Shown here in pieces: positions 56,742 through 64,000 of a DNA stretch of 64,000 nucleotides (its first letter is position 1; each line of letters begins with the position of its first letter). Under the pieces are notes generated by a model. The model ran no database searches, was not told where the DNA came from, and saw only the letters and a program-made list of their open reading frames with translations. The stretch covers positions 1-64,000 of the forward strand of contig JAATFP010000087.1 in NCBI GenBank assembly GCA_015655125.1, in the 5' to 3' direction. A program made the position numbers and the translations under genes. Origin of the DNA: Chitinophagales bacterium (lineage in GTDB: Bacteria; Bacteroidota; Bacteroidia; Chitinophagales; Chitinophagaceae).

Positions 56742-56955
56742 ATCGCAGATTTCTTTTTTAGCTTCGCTAAATTGATTAAGGGATTACGCAGATTTTATTT
56801 CTCCTTCGGCGAATTTTTTTATTTACGGATGTGGCGATAATTCTTGTAAACATCTGCGCATCTGCGGCAACCAAATTTTCGCTTCAGCGAAAAAATTGCG
56901 AAGCAATAGATCTGCGTAATCCCTTGATCAATTACGAAGTAATAAAATCTGCGAT
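56742..56955. repeat. Long imperfect inverted repeat before pdeM
   Basis: The outer arms ATCGCAGATTT (56742-56752) and AAATCTGCGAT (56945-56955) match perfectly. Inner arms of 23 bp at 56771-56793 and 56910-56932 match with one difference. The words CTGCGTAATCCC and TTCGC recur inside. It separates the helicase gene from pdeM. Confidence 0.65.
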
Positions 56956-56965
56956 TTACTTTTCT

Positions 56966-56973
56966 TACTTTTG
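56966..56973 (+). promoter_or_regulatory. -7 box of pdeM
   Basis: TACTTTTG fits TAnnTTTG and lies 18 bp before the ATG, so pdeM probably has its own promoter beside any read-through from the helicase gene. Confidence 0.5.
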
Positions 56974-56990
56974 TAGTTGAAATAGAAATC

Positions 56991-57644
56991 ATGGATGGGG
57001 ATCTTGAATTAGTTATCAGAGGCGAAGCAATCACTTTATCTTCAAAACGCGCTCTGTATTGGAAACGCGAACAGGCGCTGATTATAGCGGATGTTCATCT
57101 GGGAAAACCGGCGCATTTCCGCCAATCCGGCATTCCGGTTCCTTCCGGTTTATTAACGGCGGATCTTGATCGGCTCACAAAACTGATCGCTCAGTTTCAA
57201 CCAAGGCAACTGATCGTAGTGGGTGATATGTTTCATCACCAGGATTATAACATTGACATTACAACATTTGCCGACTGGCGAAATTTATTTGACGGGCTAA
57301 AAATTATTTTGGTGCAAGGCAACCACGATCGCCTGAAACCGTTGCAGTATCTGCACATGGATATTGAGTTGTATAAACCAAACCTCACGATCGGTCCATT
57401 TCAGTTTGTGCATGAAGTAAAAGAAGGGAACGAACACTTCTTCTCCATTTCCGGGCATATACATCCCGGCGTTTTATTGCGCGGCCGCGCAAAGCAGGGA
57501 ATGAGGCTGCCGTGTTTCGCGATGAATGAAAATCAACTGGTGTTGCCGGCTTTCAGTTTATTTACCGGACTCGATACTTCGTATTGCATTGATGAATGCG
57601 AGTTCTATGCGATTGCGGGAGAGAAAGTTTTTAAAGTGAAGTAG
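56991..57644 (+). CDS. pdeM: Ligase-associated DNA damage response endonuclease PdeM
   Basis: A 217-aa metallophosphoesterase of the TIGR04123 type. Metal motifs in order: IADVHLGKPAHFRQSG, VGDMFHHQDYN, VQGNHDR and SGHIHPG. It completes the exonuclease-ligase-helicase-endonuclease set thought to repair DNA ends. The 255-bp inverted-repeat gap and its own -7 box show partly separate transcription from the other three. Confidence 0.93.
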   Translation: MDGDLELVIRGEAITLSSKRALYWKREQALIIADVHLGKPAHFRQSGIPVPSGLLTADLDRLTKLIAQFQPRQLIVVGDMFHHQDYNIDITTFADWRNLFDGLKIILVQGNHDRLKPLQYLHMDIELYKPNLTIGPFQFVHEVKEGNEHFFSISGHIHPGVLLRGRAKQGMRLPCFAMNENQLVLPAFSLFTGLDTSYCIDECEFYAIAGEKVFKVK

Positions 57645-57721
57645 TTTAATGGATAATTGACAATGTTTTATAATTCTGGTTTAAAGCAATTTTTATATCA
57701 GAACTAAGGTTGTATATTACT

Positions 57722-57754
57722 AAAAACAGCCTGCGAAAAATGCAGGCTGTTTTA
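57722..57754. terminator. Bidirectional terminator between pdeM and lysS
   Basis: AAAACAGCCTGC (57722-57733) and GCAGGCTGTTTT (57741-57752) are perfect complements around GAAAAAT, with T-rich flanks on both strands. Confidence 0.85.
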
Positions 57755-57794
57755 ATATGAAAGAATTATCAATTATACGTTCTAAAATTATCCA

Positions 57795-59318
57795 TTAATC
57801 CAGTTTCTCCGGACGCATCATCGGGAAAAACAACACATCCTGGATCGATACCTGGCCGGTGAGCAGCATGCAAAGTCTGTCGATCCCAATACCGATACCA
57901 CTTGTAGGCGGCATGCCGTACTCGAGCGCCCGCAAAAAATCGTGATCGATAAACATTGCTTCATCATCGCCGCGTTCCATCAACTTCACTTGTTCCTCAA
58001 AGCGTTCGCGTTGTTCGAGCGGATCATTCAACTCGCTGTAAGCGTTTGCCAATTCTTTTCCGTTAACGATCAGTTCGAAACGCTCTACAAGCCCGGGTTT
58101 ACTGCGGTGCTTCTTTGTAAGCGGGCTCATTTCCACCGGGTAATCTGTGATGAAGGTTGGTTGTACAAAATGATCTTCACATTTTCCGCCAAAGATCTCA
58201 TCGATCAGTTTTCCTTTACCCCATTTTGCATCTGCATGAATGCCTAGCTGTGCGCAAACGCCACGGATACCGTCTTCGTCCATTTCGCTAATGTCGTGGC
58301 CGGTATGTTCCCTGATAGCATCATACATGGTAATGCGTTTGAAAGGCGCTTTAAAGCTGATCTCTTTATCACCAATGGTAATAGTGGACACGCCGTTGGT
58401 AGCGATCGCTGTCTTTTCAAACAATTGCTCCGTGATATCCATCATCCACTCATAATCTTTATAAGCGGTATAAAATTCCAACACGGTAAATTCAGGATTA
58501 TGCGTGCGGTCCATTCCTTCATTGCGGAAGTTGCGGCTAAATTCATAAACCCATTCAAATCCGCCAACGATGAGCCTTTTGAGATATAATTCGTTTGCGA
58601 TGCGCATGTACATTGGCACATCGAGTGCATTGTGGTGCGTGGTGAACGGCCTTGCAGCCGCGCCGCCGGGAATACTTTGCAACACGGGCGTATCTACTTC
58701 CAGTGCACCACGTTCGTTCAAAAATTCACGAATGGCGTTTACAAGTTTTGTACGTTTAATGAACACTTCTTTCACGCCGGGATTAACGATAAGGTCGGCA
58801 TAACGCTGACGATAGCGAAATTCAGGATCAGTTACTTCGTCAAATGCTTCGCCGTCTTTTTCTTTCACGATCGGCATCGGGCGAAGCGATTTGCTCAGGA
58901 TGGAAAATTCTCTTACATGTACCGATGTTTCACCGGTCTTTGTGGTAAACACATATCCTTTGATACCAAGTATATCGCCCATGTCTGTGAGTTTTTTCCA
59001 AACCGTTTGATATAAGGTCTTATCTTCTCCGGCACAGACATCGTCTTGTTTTATATAAAATTGTATCCTGCCGCTGCCATCCTGCAATACACCGAAATTT
59101 GCTTTTCCCATATCCCGAACGCTCATCAGCCTGCCGGCGATGCATACCTCTGCGAAGTCGGCGTTGTTTTCGCCTTCTTTATAATTTGCTTTAATGTAGG
59201 CGGCGGTGGTATTTACAGGATATAAGGCGGCCGGGTAAGCATCAATACCAAGCTTATTCAATTCTGCTAATTTTTCCCTGCGGATAACTTCCTGTTCTGA
59301 TAAATGTTGCGTACTCAT
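57795..59318 (-). CDS. lysS: Lysyl-tRNA synthetase, class II
   Basis: A 507-aa enzyme charging tRNA-Lys. An N-terminal OB-fold anticodon-binding domain ([20 protein letters not shown]) precedes the class II core: [20 protein letters not shown] as motif 1, [20 protein letters not shown] as motif 2 and [20 protein letters not shown] as motif 3. The ATG at 59318 (MSTQHLSEQ) is chosen, with a -7 box 19 bp upstream. The length is normal. Confidence 0.97.
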   Translation of the reverse strand: MSTQHLSEQEVIRREKLAELNKLGIDAYPAALYPVNTTAAYIKANYKEGENNADFAEVCIAGRLMSVRDMGKANFGVLQDGSGRIQFYIKQDDVCAGEDKTLYQTVWKKLTDMGDILGIKGYVFTTKTGETSVHVREFSILSKSLRPMPIVKEKDGEAFDEVTDPEFRYRQRYADLIVNPGVKEVFIKRTKLVNAIREFLNERGALEVDTPVLQSIPGGAAARPFTTHHNALDVPMYMRIANELYLKRLIVGGFEWVYEFSRNFRNEGMDRTHNPEFTVLEFYTAYKDYEWMMDITEQLFEKTAIATNGVSTITIGDKEISFKAPFKRITMYDAIREHTGHDISEMDEDGIRGVCAQLGIHADAKWGKGKLIDEIFGGKCEDHFVQPTFITDYPVEMSPLTKKHRSKPGLVERFELIVNGKELANAYSELNDPLEQRERFEEQVKLMERGDDEAMFIDHDFLRALEYGMPPTSGIGIGIDRLCMLLTGQVSIQDVLFFPMMRPEKLD

Positions 59319-59336
59319 ATTATAATTTAACGGCTG

Positions 59337-59344
59337 CAAAGGTA
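59337..59344 (-). promoter_or_regulatory. -7 box of lysS
   Basis: On the minus strand TACCTTTG matches TAnnTTTG, 19 bp before the ATG at 59318. Confidence 0.55.
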
Positions 59345-59349
59345 GTTAA

Positions 59350-59465
59350 TGGCTGATTAATATTTAATAATGAATATTTAATAATTCTTTCAAATACAGG
59401 CTGCGAACTATTTTAGAGAAGATATGAGCGCAAGAAATTATTCATTATTCATTATTAAATATTAA
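59350..59465. repeat. AT-rich inverted repeat between lysS and the DUF4197 gene
   Basis: TTAATATTTAATAATGAATA on the left faces TATTCATTATTAAATATTAA on the right, an almost perfect long stem about 80 bp apart. It belongs to the same family as the repeats at 45346 and 49412. Confidence 0.6.
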
Positions 59466-59521
59466 TTTGCCTCAACTCGGCGGCATATTTGCTCGTCTTA
59501 GTAGAAAAATAAAACAATCTC

Positions 59522-60238
59522 ATGAAAAAAATAATCACGCTCCTATTTGTTTCTGTAATCTTACTGGGTGGATGTGATGTTATCCAAAACCTGCCGGCAA
59601 ATAGCAGCGGTACGTTGGGTGGAATTTCGCAGTCGGAAGCAGGCCAGGGAATTAAGGAAGCGCTTTCACAAGGGTTGGCAAAATCCGTTTTACAGCTTAA
59701 CAGTGTGGATGGTTTCTTTAAAGATGCCCTCTACAAAATATTATTGCCGCCGGAAGCAAAGAAGATAGAAAATACTTTGCGAACGCTGGGATTTAATAGT
59801 TTGGTAGACAAGGCGATCCTGCAGATCAATCGCGGTGCTGAAGATGCTGCCGGTTATGCTAAGCCTATCTTTACGGATGCCATTAAGAGCATGACGATCT
59901 CCGATGCGATCGGTCTTGTAAAAAACGGCGATACGAGCGCTACACATTTTTTTCGCGAAAAAACAACAGTGAAACTTATCGCGGCTTTTACGCCGGTCAT
60001 TAAATCTTCATTGGATAAAGTGGATGGTACAAAATATTACGGTGACCTGATCACGAAGTATAATAACCTTCCGACGACCTTCAATAAATTAAATCCGGAT
60101 CTTACAAGTTATGTAACCAACAGGGCTACCGATGCACTGTTTGATCTGGTGGCAAAAGAGGAAGTGAACATCAGAACGAATTTTGCTGCGCGGACAACTG
60201 ATATTTTGAAAAAGGTATTTGGCGGAGCGTACAAATAA
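59522..60238 (+). CDS. DUF4197 lipoprotein
   Basis: A 238-aa protein with a lipobox (SVILLGGC-DVI). The DUF4197 body is clear: GIKEALSQGLAKSVLQLNSV, GFFKDALYKILLPPEAKKIE and AAFTPVIKSSLDKVDGTKYY with TRATDALF-like helix. Family members are exported helical proteins of unknown function. The start at 59522 fits. A convergent terminator follows. Confidence 0.92.
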   Translation: MKKIITLLFVSVILLGGCDVIQNLPANSSGTLGGISQSEAGQGIKEALSQGLAKSVLQLNSVDGFFKDALYKILLPPEAKKIENTLRTLGFNSLVDKAILQINRGAEDAAGYAKPIFTDAIKSMTISDAIGLVKNGDTSATHFFREKTTVKLIAAFTPVIKSSLDKVDGTKYYGDLITKYNNLPTTFNKLNPDLTSYVTNRATDALFDLVAKEEVNIRTNFAARTTDILKKVFGGAYK

Positions 60239-60252
60239 ACGGGTTGACATCT

Positions 60253-60285
60253 GTGAGTTGACATCTCAAAGCGATGTCAACTCAC
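60253..60285. terminator. Terminator between the DUF4197 and patatin genes
   Basis: GTGAGTTGACATC (60253-60265) and GATGTCAACTCAC (60273-60285) are perfect complements around TCAAAGC. It lies between two convergent genes. Confidence 0.75.
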
Positions 60286-60286
60286 T

Positions 60287-61312
60287 TTAATTTCTGCTGA
60301 AGAATTTCTCTGTCGCCGTTTTCCCATTTTCATACATCTCTTTTTTTTCTTCTTCACTCACTTTTTTAGGCTTGGAAAACAAGTCGGAATAAGGAATATA
60401 CACCGTCCTGTTCTTTTCGTTTGCGAGGTCCGCCTTCCTGTTCATCGTTTCCATCACAAGGTTAAAAAAGGCGGCCCCATATTCTTTCAGGCTTTGGATA
60501 TTGTAAGGCGTGATGTCGGTAGAATGGCCATACTGATCAATCTGCTCCTTCCTGTCAAGCTTGAACCCTAATGTCTCTTTATTGTAAATAATACTGTCAC
60601 AAGACAGCGGGTTACCGTTGTTTTTGCAACTATCGAAAATATTTACAGGATAATTGGCTAATATCCCGCCGTCTGCATATACATTATACCGATAACCCTT
60701 TATGGGATTTGGAGCTTCCTTGCCGGCACTGTCCAGCAACAACGGTTCGTAAAAGAATGGAATGGAGCAACTGATGCGAACAGCGGTCTTGACAGGCATT
60801 TGAGGTGTTGTTGCAAGGCAAAAGATCTCCGACCGCTGTTTGCTCAGGTTGGTGCCCACGCAAGCAAATTCCAAAAAATGATGACCCGCTTTTCGCAACG
60901 AATCCAGTTGAGAAAAAGAAAGTGTTTTAATGCCGGTCTTTGCTTCTACCAAGCCTTCCAGCCACTGTGTAAATACATCCCCCTTGTGGATACCATAGAA
61001 TTTTTTTGCCCGCGCATATTTGCCCACAAGGCCGCCATGACCATCATTGAATCGCTGGATCTTCAATTCAAACATAATAGAATCGATCTCCTTGCTGTTG
61101 TAGCCCAAACATAGCATCAGCGCAATGATCGAGCCCGCAGATGTTCCGGCTACTCTTTCAACATTTTGCAAAACCCCTTTTTGCTCCAATGCATGTACTG
61201 CGCCCGCATACGCAAGCCCGCGCGTGCCTCCACCTTCGAACACGAGATTTTTATATTGGCCAGATGATGATAAAGAGAAAAAAAAGAGAAGCAGTAAGAG
61301 TATTGGTTTCAT
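60287..61312 (-). CDS. Exported patatin-like phospholipase
   Basis: A 341-aa protein with a signal peptide (ILLLLLFFFSLSSSG). The patatin motifs are FEGGGTRGLAYAG (oxyanion), GTSAGSIIAL (Ser nucleophile in GxSxG) and VYADGGILANYPV (catalytic Asp). It hydrolyses acyl chains of lipids, probably in the periplasm or outer membrane; the natural substrate is unknown. The ATG at 61312 is preferred because the hydrophobic stretch then starts at residue 4. Confidence 0.92.
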   Translation of the reverse strand: MKPILLLLLFFFSLSSSGQYKNLVFEGGGTRGLAYAGAVHALEQKGVLQNVERVAGTSAGSIIALMLCLGYNSKEIDSIMFELKIQRFNDGHGGLVGKYARAKKFYGIHKGDVFTQWLEGLVEAKTGIKTLSFSQLDSLRKAGHHFLEFACVGTNLSKQRSEIFCLATTPQMPVKTAVRISCSIPFFYEPLLLDSAGKEAPNPIKGYRYNVYADGGILANYPVNIFDSCKNNGNPLSCDSIIYNKETLGFKLDRKEQIDQYGHSTDITPYNIQSLKEYGAAFFNLVMETMNRKADLANEKNRTVYIPYSDLFSKPKKVSEEEKKEMYENGKTATEKFFSRN

Positions 61313-61352
61313 TGCATTAAAATAAAACAATACTTACTATCACAATGTTAAA

Positions 61353-62231
61353 TTAAGTGAAAAGCAGGATCTGCCAGGCGTAATCAACCTTGCCTCCGGA
61401 TAGTATCTTTTTTGCATAGCGGTGAACCTCTATTTCCATGTCATCAAGATTAAGACTGTAATAGTGAACGATCTTTGCCAATCCATCATCGCTGAAGGCC
61501 GGGTCGGATACAGGCAACTCGCTTACATTGGCAAGCTGCCCCAGGTCATTCCCGGATAATATCTTACTGTTGCGGATATTTTCCGGCAGCGCATCAATGC
61601 CGATACCCAATTTTACATTCGGCTTTGGTACCCTGAACAGGTTCTGTTCATCTACTTTACAATACCAATCGCCACCCAACCGTGCCACGTGATGAAGTTT
61701 TATCTGGTCTATCTGGTTATTTTCATCCAATATTTCATCGCTGATATGCATCACCAACACTTCACAGATGACGAGATTTCCGGCGCCGCCCCCGGTTCCC
61801 AGTTCTTTTATTTCGATCACCTTGCATTCGAGCTTGATCTTGCTTTCTTTGACCATCGGCGGTTTTACCACCGTTGCAGGTTCGCTTGTAAACCCTGCTT
61901 TGGTGAATTCATTCACGTCTTTCGGAAACTCACAGCTGGCAAGTGACACCTGCTGCACCATATCATAATCCACGATGTTGATCACCACTTCTTTCACTTC
62001 TTTTACATTTTCCAGAGTATGTTTCGTTGTGTTGTCACGTACGCGCCGCGACGGTGAAAAGATCACGACCGGCGGATTAGAAGAAAATAAATTGAAAAAG
62101 CTGAAAGGGCTGAGATTTACATTGCCACCTGCATCAATTGTAGATGCAAAACAGATTGGTCGCGGAGCAACGGCGGCCTGTAGATAGCTATGACGTTCGA
62201 CGGTGGTTGTGTTTTTTAATTCTATCAACAT
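61353..62231 (-). CDS. Flavin reductase-like (FMN-binding split barrel) protein
   Basis: A 292-aa protein of the flavin-reductase-like family: AVAPRPICFASTIDAGGNVN with LSPFSFFNLFSSNPPVVIFS at the front, and VKEVVINIVDYDMVQQVSLA in the middle. Members bind FMN and may reduce flavins or bind other substrates. It is longer than the typical 190 aa through a C-terminal addition (after about residue 200) that I cannot assign. It is co-directional with the patatin, 40 bp before its start codon. Confidence 0.85.
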   Translation of the reverse strand: MLIELKNTTTVERHSYLQAAVAPRPICFASTIDAGGNVNLSPFSFFNLFSSNPPVVIFSPSRRVRDNTTKHTLENVKEVKEVVINIVDYDMVQQVSLASCEFPKDVNEFTKAGFTSEPATVVKPPMVKESKIKLECKVIEIKELGTGGGAGNLVICEVLVMHISDEILDENNQIDQIKLHHVARLGGDWYCKVDEQNLFRVPKPNVKLGIGIDALPENIRNSKILSGNDLGQLANVSELPVSDPAFSDDGLAKIVHYYSLNLDDMEIEVHRYAKKILSGGKVDYAWQILLFT

Positions 62232-62307
62232 GGCTTATTGGTTACAGTTTTTATTCTCCCGCTTCGGTTACCCGCAAAGAAAAAAGAAGCAGCGTTTTCG
62301 CAGAGAT

Positions 62308-62507
62308 CAAAAGTTATAGACGATTCTTTTGAAACCATCTTTTAAAAGAGGTACATTGAAATTTATCAAATAGCCGGGATTTTTCCCATATAGCTTCAAA
62401 TAGGTTATCAATTGCGCAGTGAAAACAGGAATTATAAAATCCACAGCTTTTGTTTCGATAATGATCTCATTTTCTATCAAGAGATCTATAATATTATTGC
62501 GCCAAGT
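62308..62507 (-). pseudogene. Relic of a GxxExxY-family gene
   Basis: Minus-strand codons read IIDLLIENEIIIETKAVDFI, then AQLITYLKLYGKNPGYLINF and NVPLLKDGFKRIVYNF with a stop. This matches the C-terminal half of GxxExxY proteins (VDLLVE, ELKAV, AQLLTYLKL, GLLINFNVPLLKDG). The N-terminal half, with the name-giving motif, is missing and a TGA precedes the fragment. The rest of the 62232-62626 gap has CTGCG-type repeats only. Confidence 0.75.
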
Positions 62508-62626
62508 TCATTTAATCTTTCCTTCTTCATCTCTGCGAAATCTTCATTTACTCTTTTCTCTGCGGTGAAAAATTGAAATATACTGTTCAGGCAACGCCAG
62601 GAAGTTACACAATCGGCATTCCTTAC

Positions 62627-63634
62627 TCATTTTTTCTTAACCGCAAACAAACTCAATTCACTCTCCTCCCTCACCATCGTATTACTCAGTTTCCCCAATC
62701 CGTCAATTTCCATTTCCACAACGTCGCCTTCCTGGAGCCATTGCTCCTGGTAATTGGAATCATTGAGCTTGCCTGTGCCATTCAATTCCAGAAAGCAGCC
62801 TGTACCCACAGTTCCACTGCCAATCACATCGCCGGGAAATAGCGTAACGCCGTAACTGGCGCGTTCGATTATTTCTGCAAATGTCCAGTCCATATCTGCG
62901 AGATTTCCGCGACTTACTTCTTTTCCATTTACAGAGCAGGTCATAGTCAGGTTCCAGGATTTGCCTGTATGACCTTCCTTGCATGGAACTTCAAATTGTT
63001 GTAATTCGTCGGGCGTAACAAGCATCGGCCCAATGGCAGTTGAAAAATCCTTTCCTTTTGCAGGTCCGAGATTGAGGAGCATTTCTTCCATCTGCAACCT
63101 GCGCGCGCTCATATCATTCATGATCATCAGCCCGGCAATATATTCGTCTGCTTCTGCCGCCGTCACGTTTCTGCAAGGCTTACTGATCACAACAGCCGCT
63201 TCCAGTTCAAAATCCAGTTTTTCAAAATGATCCGGCATACAAAATACATCTCCCGCGCCCTGGATGCTGTGATGGTTGGTAAAATAAAAAATCGGGTATT
63301 GGTCAAATTCGGGGATCATATCCACTTTCCTGTTTCTGCGCGCTGCGGCAACATGCTGGCGAAAGGCATAACCATCGCGGCAACTGGGCGGATGAGGAAC
63401 AGGTGCCAGCAATTGCACATTTTCAATGGCGGTTCCGCGCACGTTTGTCACTTCCCCGTTGTCGAGCTTCCGTTGTATTGCCGCCGATAAAGGCATCAGA
63501 TCATCCCAATAATTGAGCAACAACGTCATCGTTTGAGGCATATCGGGGTGCAGCCGGTCGGTATCGTAAAGGATACCATTGGACAGCATCGCCAATTGCT
63601 CGTGATCTTCTTTTATATAGGAAACAAACTTCAT
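62627..63634 (-). CDS. Fumarylacetoacetate hydrolase family protein
   Basis: A 335-aa protein of the FAH family, which cleaves C-C bonds or opens rings of acylpyruvate-type substrates with a divalent metal. Conserved parts: DFELEAAVVISKPCRN (metal-binding Glu pair), YIAGLMIMNDMSARRLQ, GKDFSTAIGPMLVTPDEL and GDVIGSGTVGTG. The FAH of tyrosine breakdown is longer (about 420 aa), so this is a relative with another or unknown substrate. ATG 63634 gives MKFVSYIKEDHEQ. It is single and divergent from the next gene. Confidence 0.88.
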   Translation of the reverse strand: MKFVSYIKEDHEQLAMLSNGILYDTDRLHPDMPQTMTLLLNYWDDLMPLSAAIQRKLDNGEVTNVRGTAIENVQLLAPVPHPPSCRDGYAFRQHVAAARRNRKVDMIPEFDQYPIFYFTNHHSIQGAGDVFCMPDHFEKLDFELEAAVVISKPCRNVTAAEADEYIAGLMIMNDMSARRLQMEEMLLNLGPAKGKDFSTAIGPMLVTPDELQQFEVPCKEGHTGKSWNLTMTCSVNGKEVSRGNLADMDWTFAEIIERASYGVTLFPGDVIGSGTVGTGCFLELNGTGKLNDSNYQEQWLQEGDVVEMEIDGLGKLSNTMVREESELSLFAVKKK

Positions 63635-63772
63635 ATGGTTGATTTTAAACGTAAAAATAGGCAAATTAACATTGGCATACGCTCAACGTATTCAATGAAA
63701 TAGGTAACAGTTTCCTTATTGCGCAACCAATATTTTACCGCTCATATTAAATTTGTTGTTTAATTTCGTGTC

Positions 63773-64000
63773 ATGAACTTCGAGAAAATTCATAACAAGG
63801 GTCAGGCTAAACTATTTCAGAGTCAATACCTGGAATATCTTACTAAAACGCATCCGCTGGTTATCTGGGGCATGTACCTTCCGGTACTTGTGCTGCTGCC
63901 TTATTATTCGGCTACAAGCCTGCCTTTTAATGGACTGCAGGTTTTCCTGATATTTCTGGGTGGCATGTTTTTCTGGACCTTTACAGAATATATCCTGCAC
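63773..64000 (+). CDS. Fatty acid hydroxylase/sterol desaturase-like protein, 5' part
   Basis: The first 76 residues run to the window edge. They include HPLVIWGMYLPVLVLLPYYS and LQVFLIFLGGMFFWTFTEYI ending in LH, the start of the first histidine motif of the fatty-acid-hydroxylase membrane family (EYxxHRxxxH). The front is MNFEKIHNKGQAKLFQSQYL. The likely role is lipid hydroxylation in the membrane; the rest is outside the window. Confidence 0.7.
   Translation, partial: MNFEKIHNKGQAKLFQSQYLEYLTKTHPLVIWGMYLPVLVLLPYYSATSLPFNGLQVFLIFLGGMFFWTFTEYILH

Overview
The window looks like chromosomal DNA of a Bacteroidota bacterium, most likely a member of the Chitinophagaceae. The evidence is the TAnnTTTG-type -7 promoter boxes (upstream of carB, rplM, ligA, lysS, the HU gene and pdeM), the lack of clear Shine-Dalgarno sequences, a bTHX ribosomal protein, a DUF4286 protein, a CarB without the C-terminal allosteric domain, and many AT-rich inverted repeats between genes. 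No rRNA, tRNA or CRISPR array was seen.

Layout. (1) 0-3.2 kb: carB. (2) 3.2-12 kb: an accessory island bounded and interrupted by two decayed copies of the carB 3' end (4130 and 11906). It holds a DUF1778/GNAT toxin-antitoxin pair, a REP-associated tyrosine transposase with six REP hairpins, two paralogous cassettes (antisense 90-aa protein, XRE regulator, unrelated AT-rich third gene), a PH-like gene cut by half a REP, an orphan XRE regulator and a secreted hydrolase. (3) 12-19.1 kb: small export/stress genes, then the phenylacetyl-CoA epoxidase locus (paaA-osmC-paaB-paaC, facing tetR-paaE), with matching inverted-repeat operators before paaA and tetR. (4) 19.2-23.3 kb: cupin_8 protein, DUF2461 protein, NAD-dependent ligA. 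(5) 23.3-27.3 kb: a decayed AT-rich mobile region with gene relics, an orphan DUF4329 toxin-like domain, a possible lipoprotein partner and an integrase interrupted by a stop codon. (6) 27.3-36.1 kb: exported proteins, an XRE regulator, a lipoprotein amidohydrolase, a prolyl oligopeptidase and a membrane-protein pair. (7) 36.3-43 kb: a two-gene operon of an M48-type metallopeptidase and a giant kinase-like/DUF4011/SF1 helicase/nuclease/WGR protein. This is the best candidate for an undescribed defence-type system. (8) 43.4-50 kb: rplM-rpsI-rpsB-tsf, a possible small RNA, pyrH, pdxH, bTHX and HU. (9) 50.3-57.6 kb: exonuclease III, then the ligase-associated repair set (MBL exonuclease, ATP-dependent ligase, Lhr-like helicase, PdeM). 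(10) 57.8-64 kb: lysS, a DUF4197 lipoprotein, a patatin, a flavin reductase-like protein, a FAH-family hydrolase and the start of a sterol-desaturase-like gene.

How the parts fit together. Core information-processing and nucleotide genes alternate with accessory blocks. The repair set supplies a second, ATP-dependent ligation route beside NAD-dependent LigA. The paa locus makes the ring epoxidase for phenylacetyl-CoA and appears to be controlled by the TetR regulator encoded beside paaE. The island beside carB looks like repeated insertion at one site, with REP/RAYT activity and cassette duplication reshaping it. All functions are read from sequence motifs only; no database search or computation was run.
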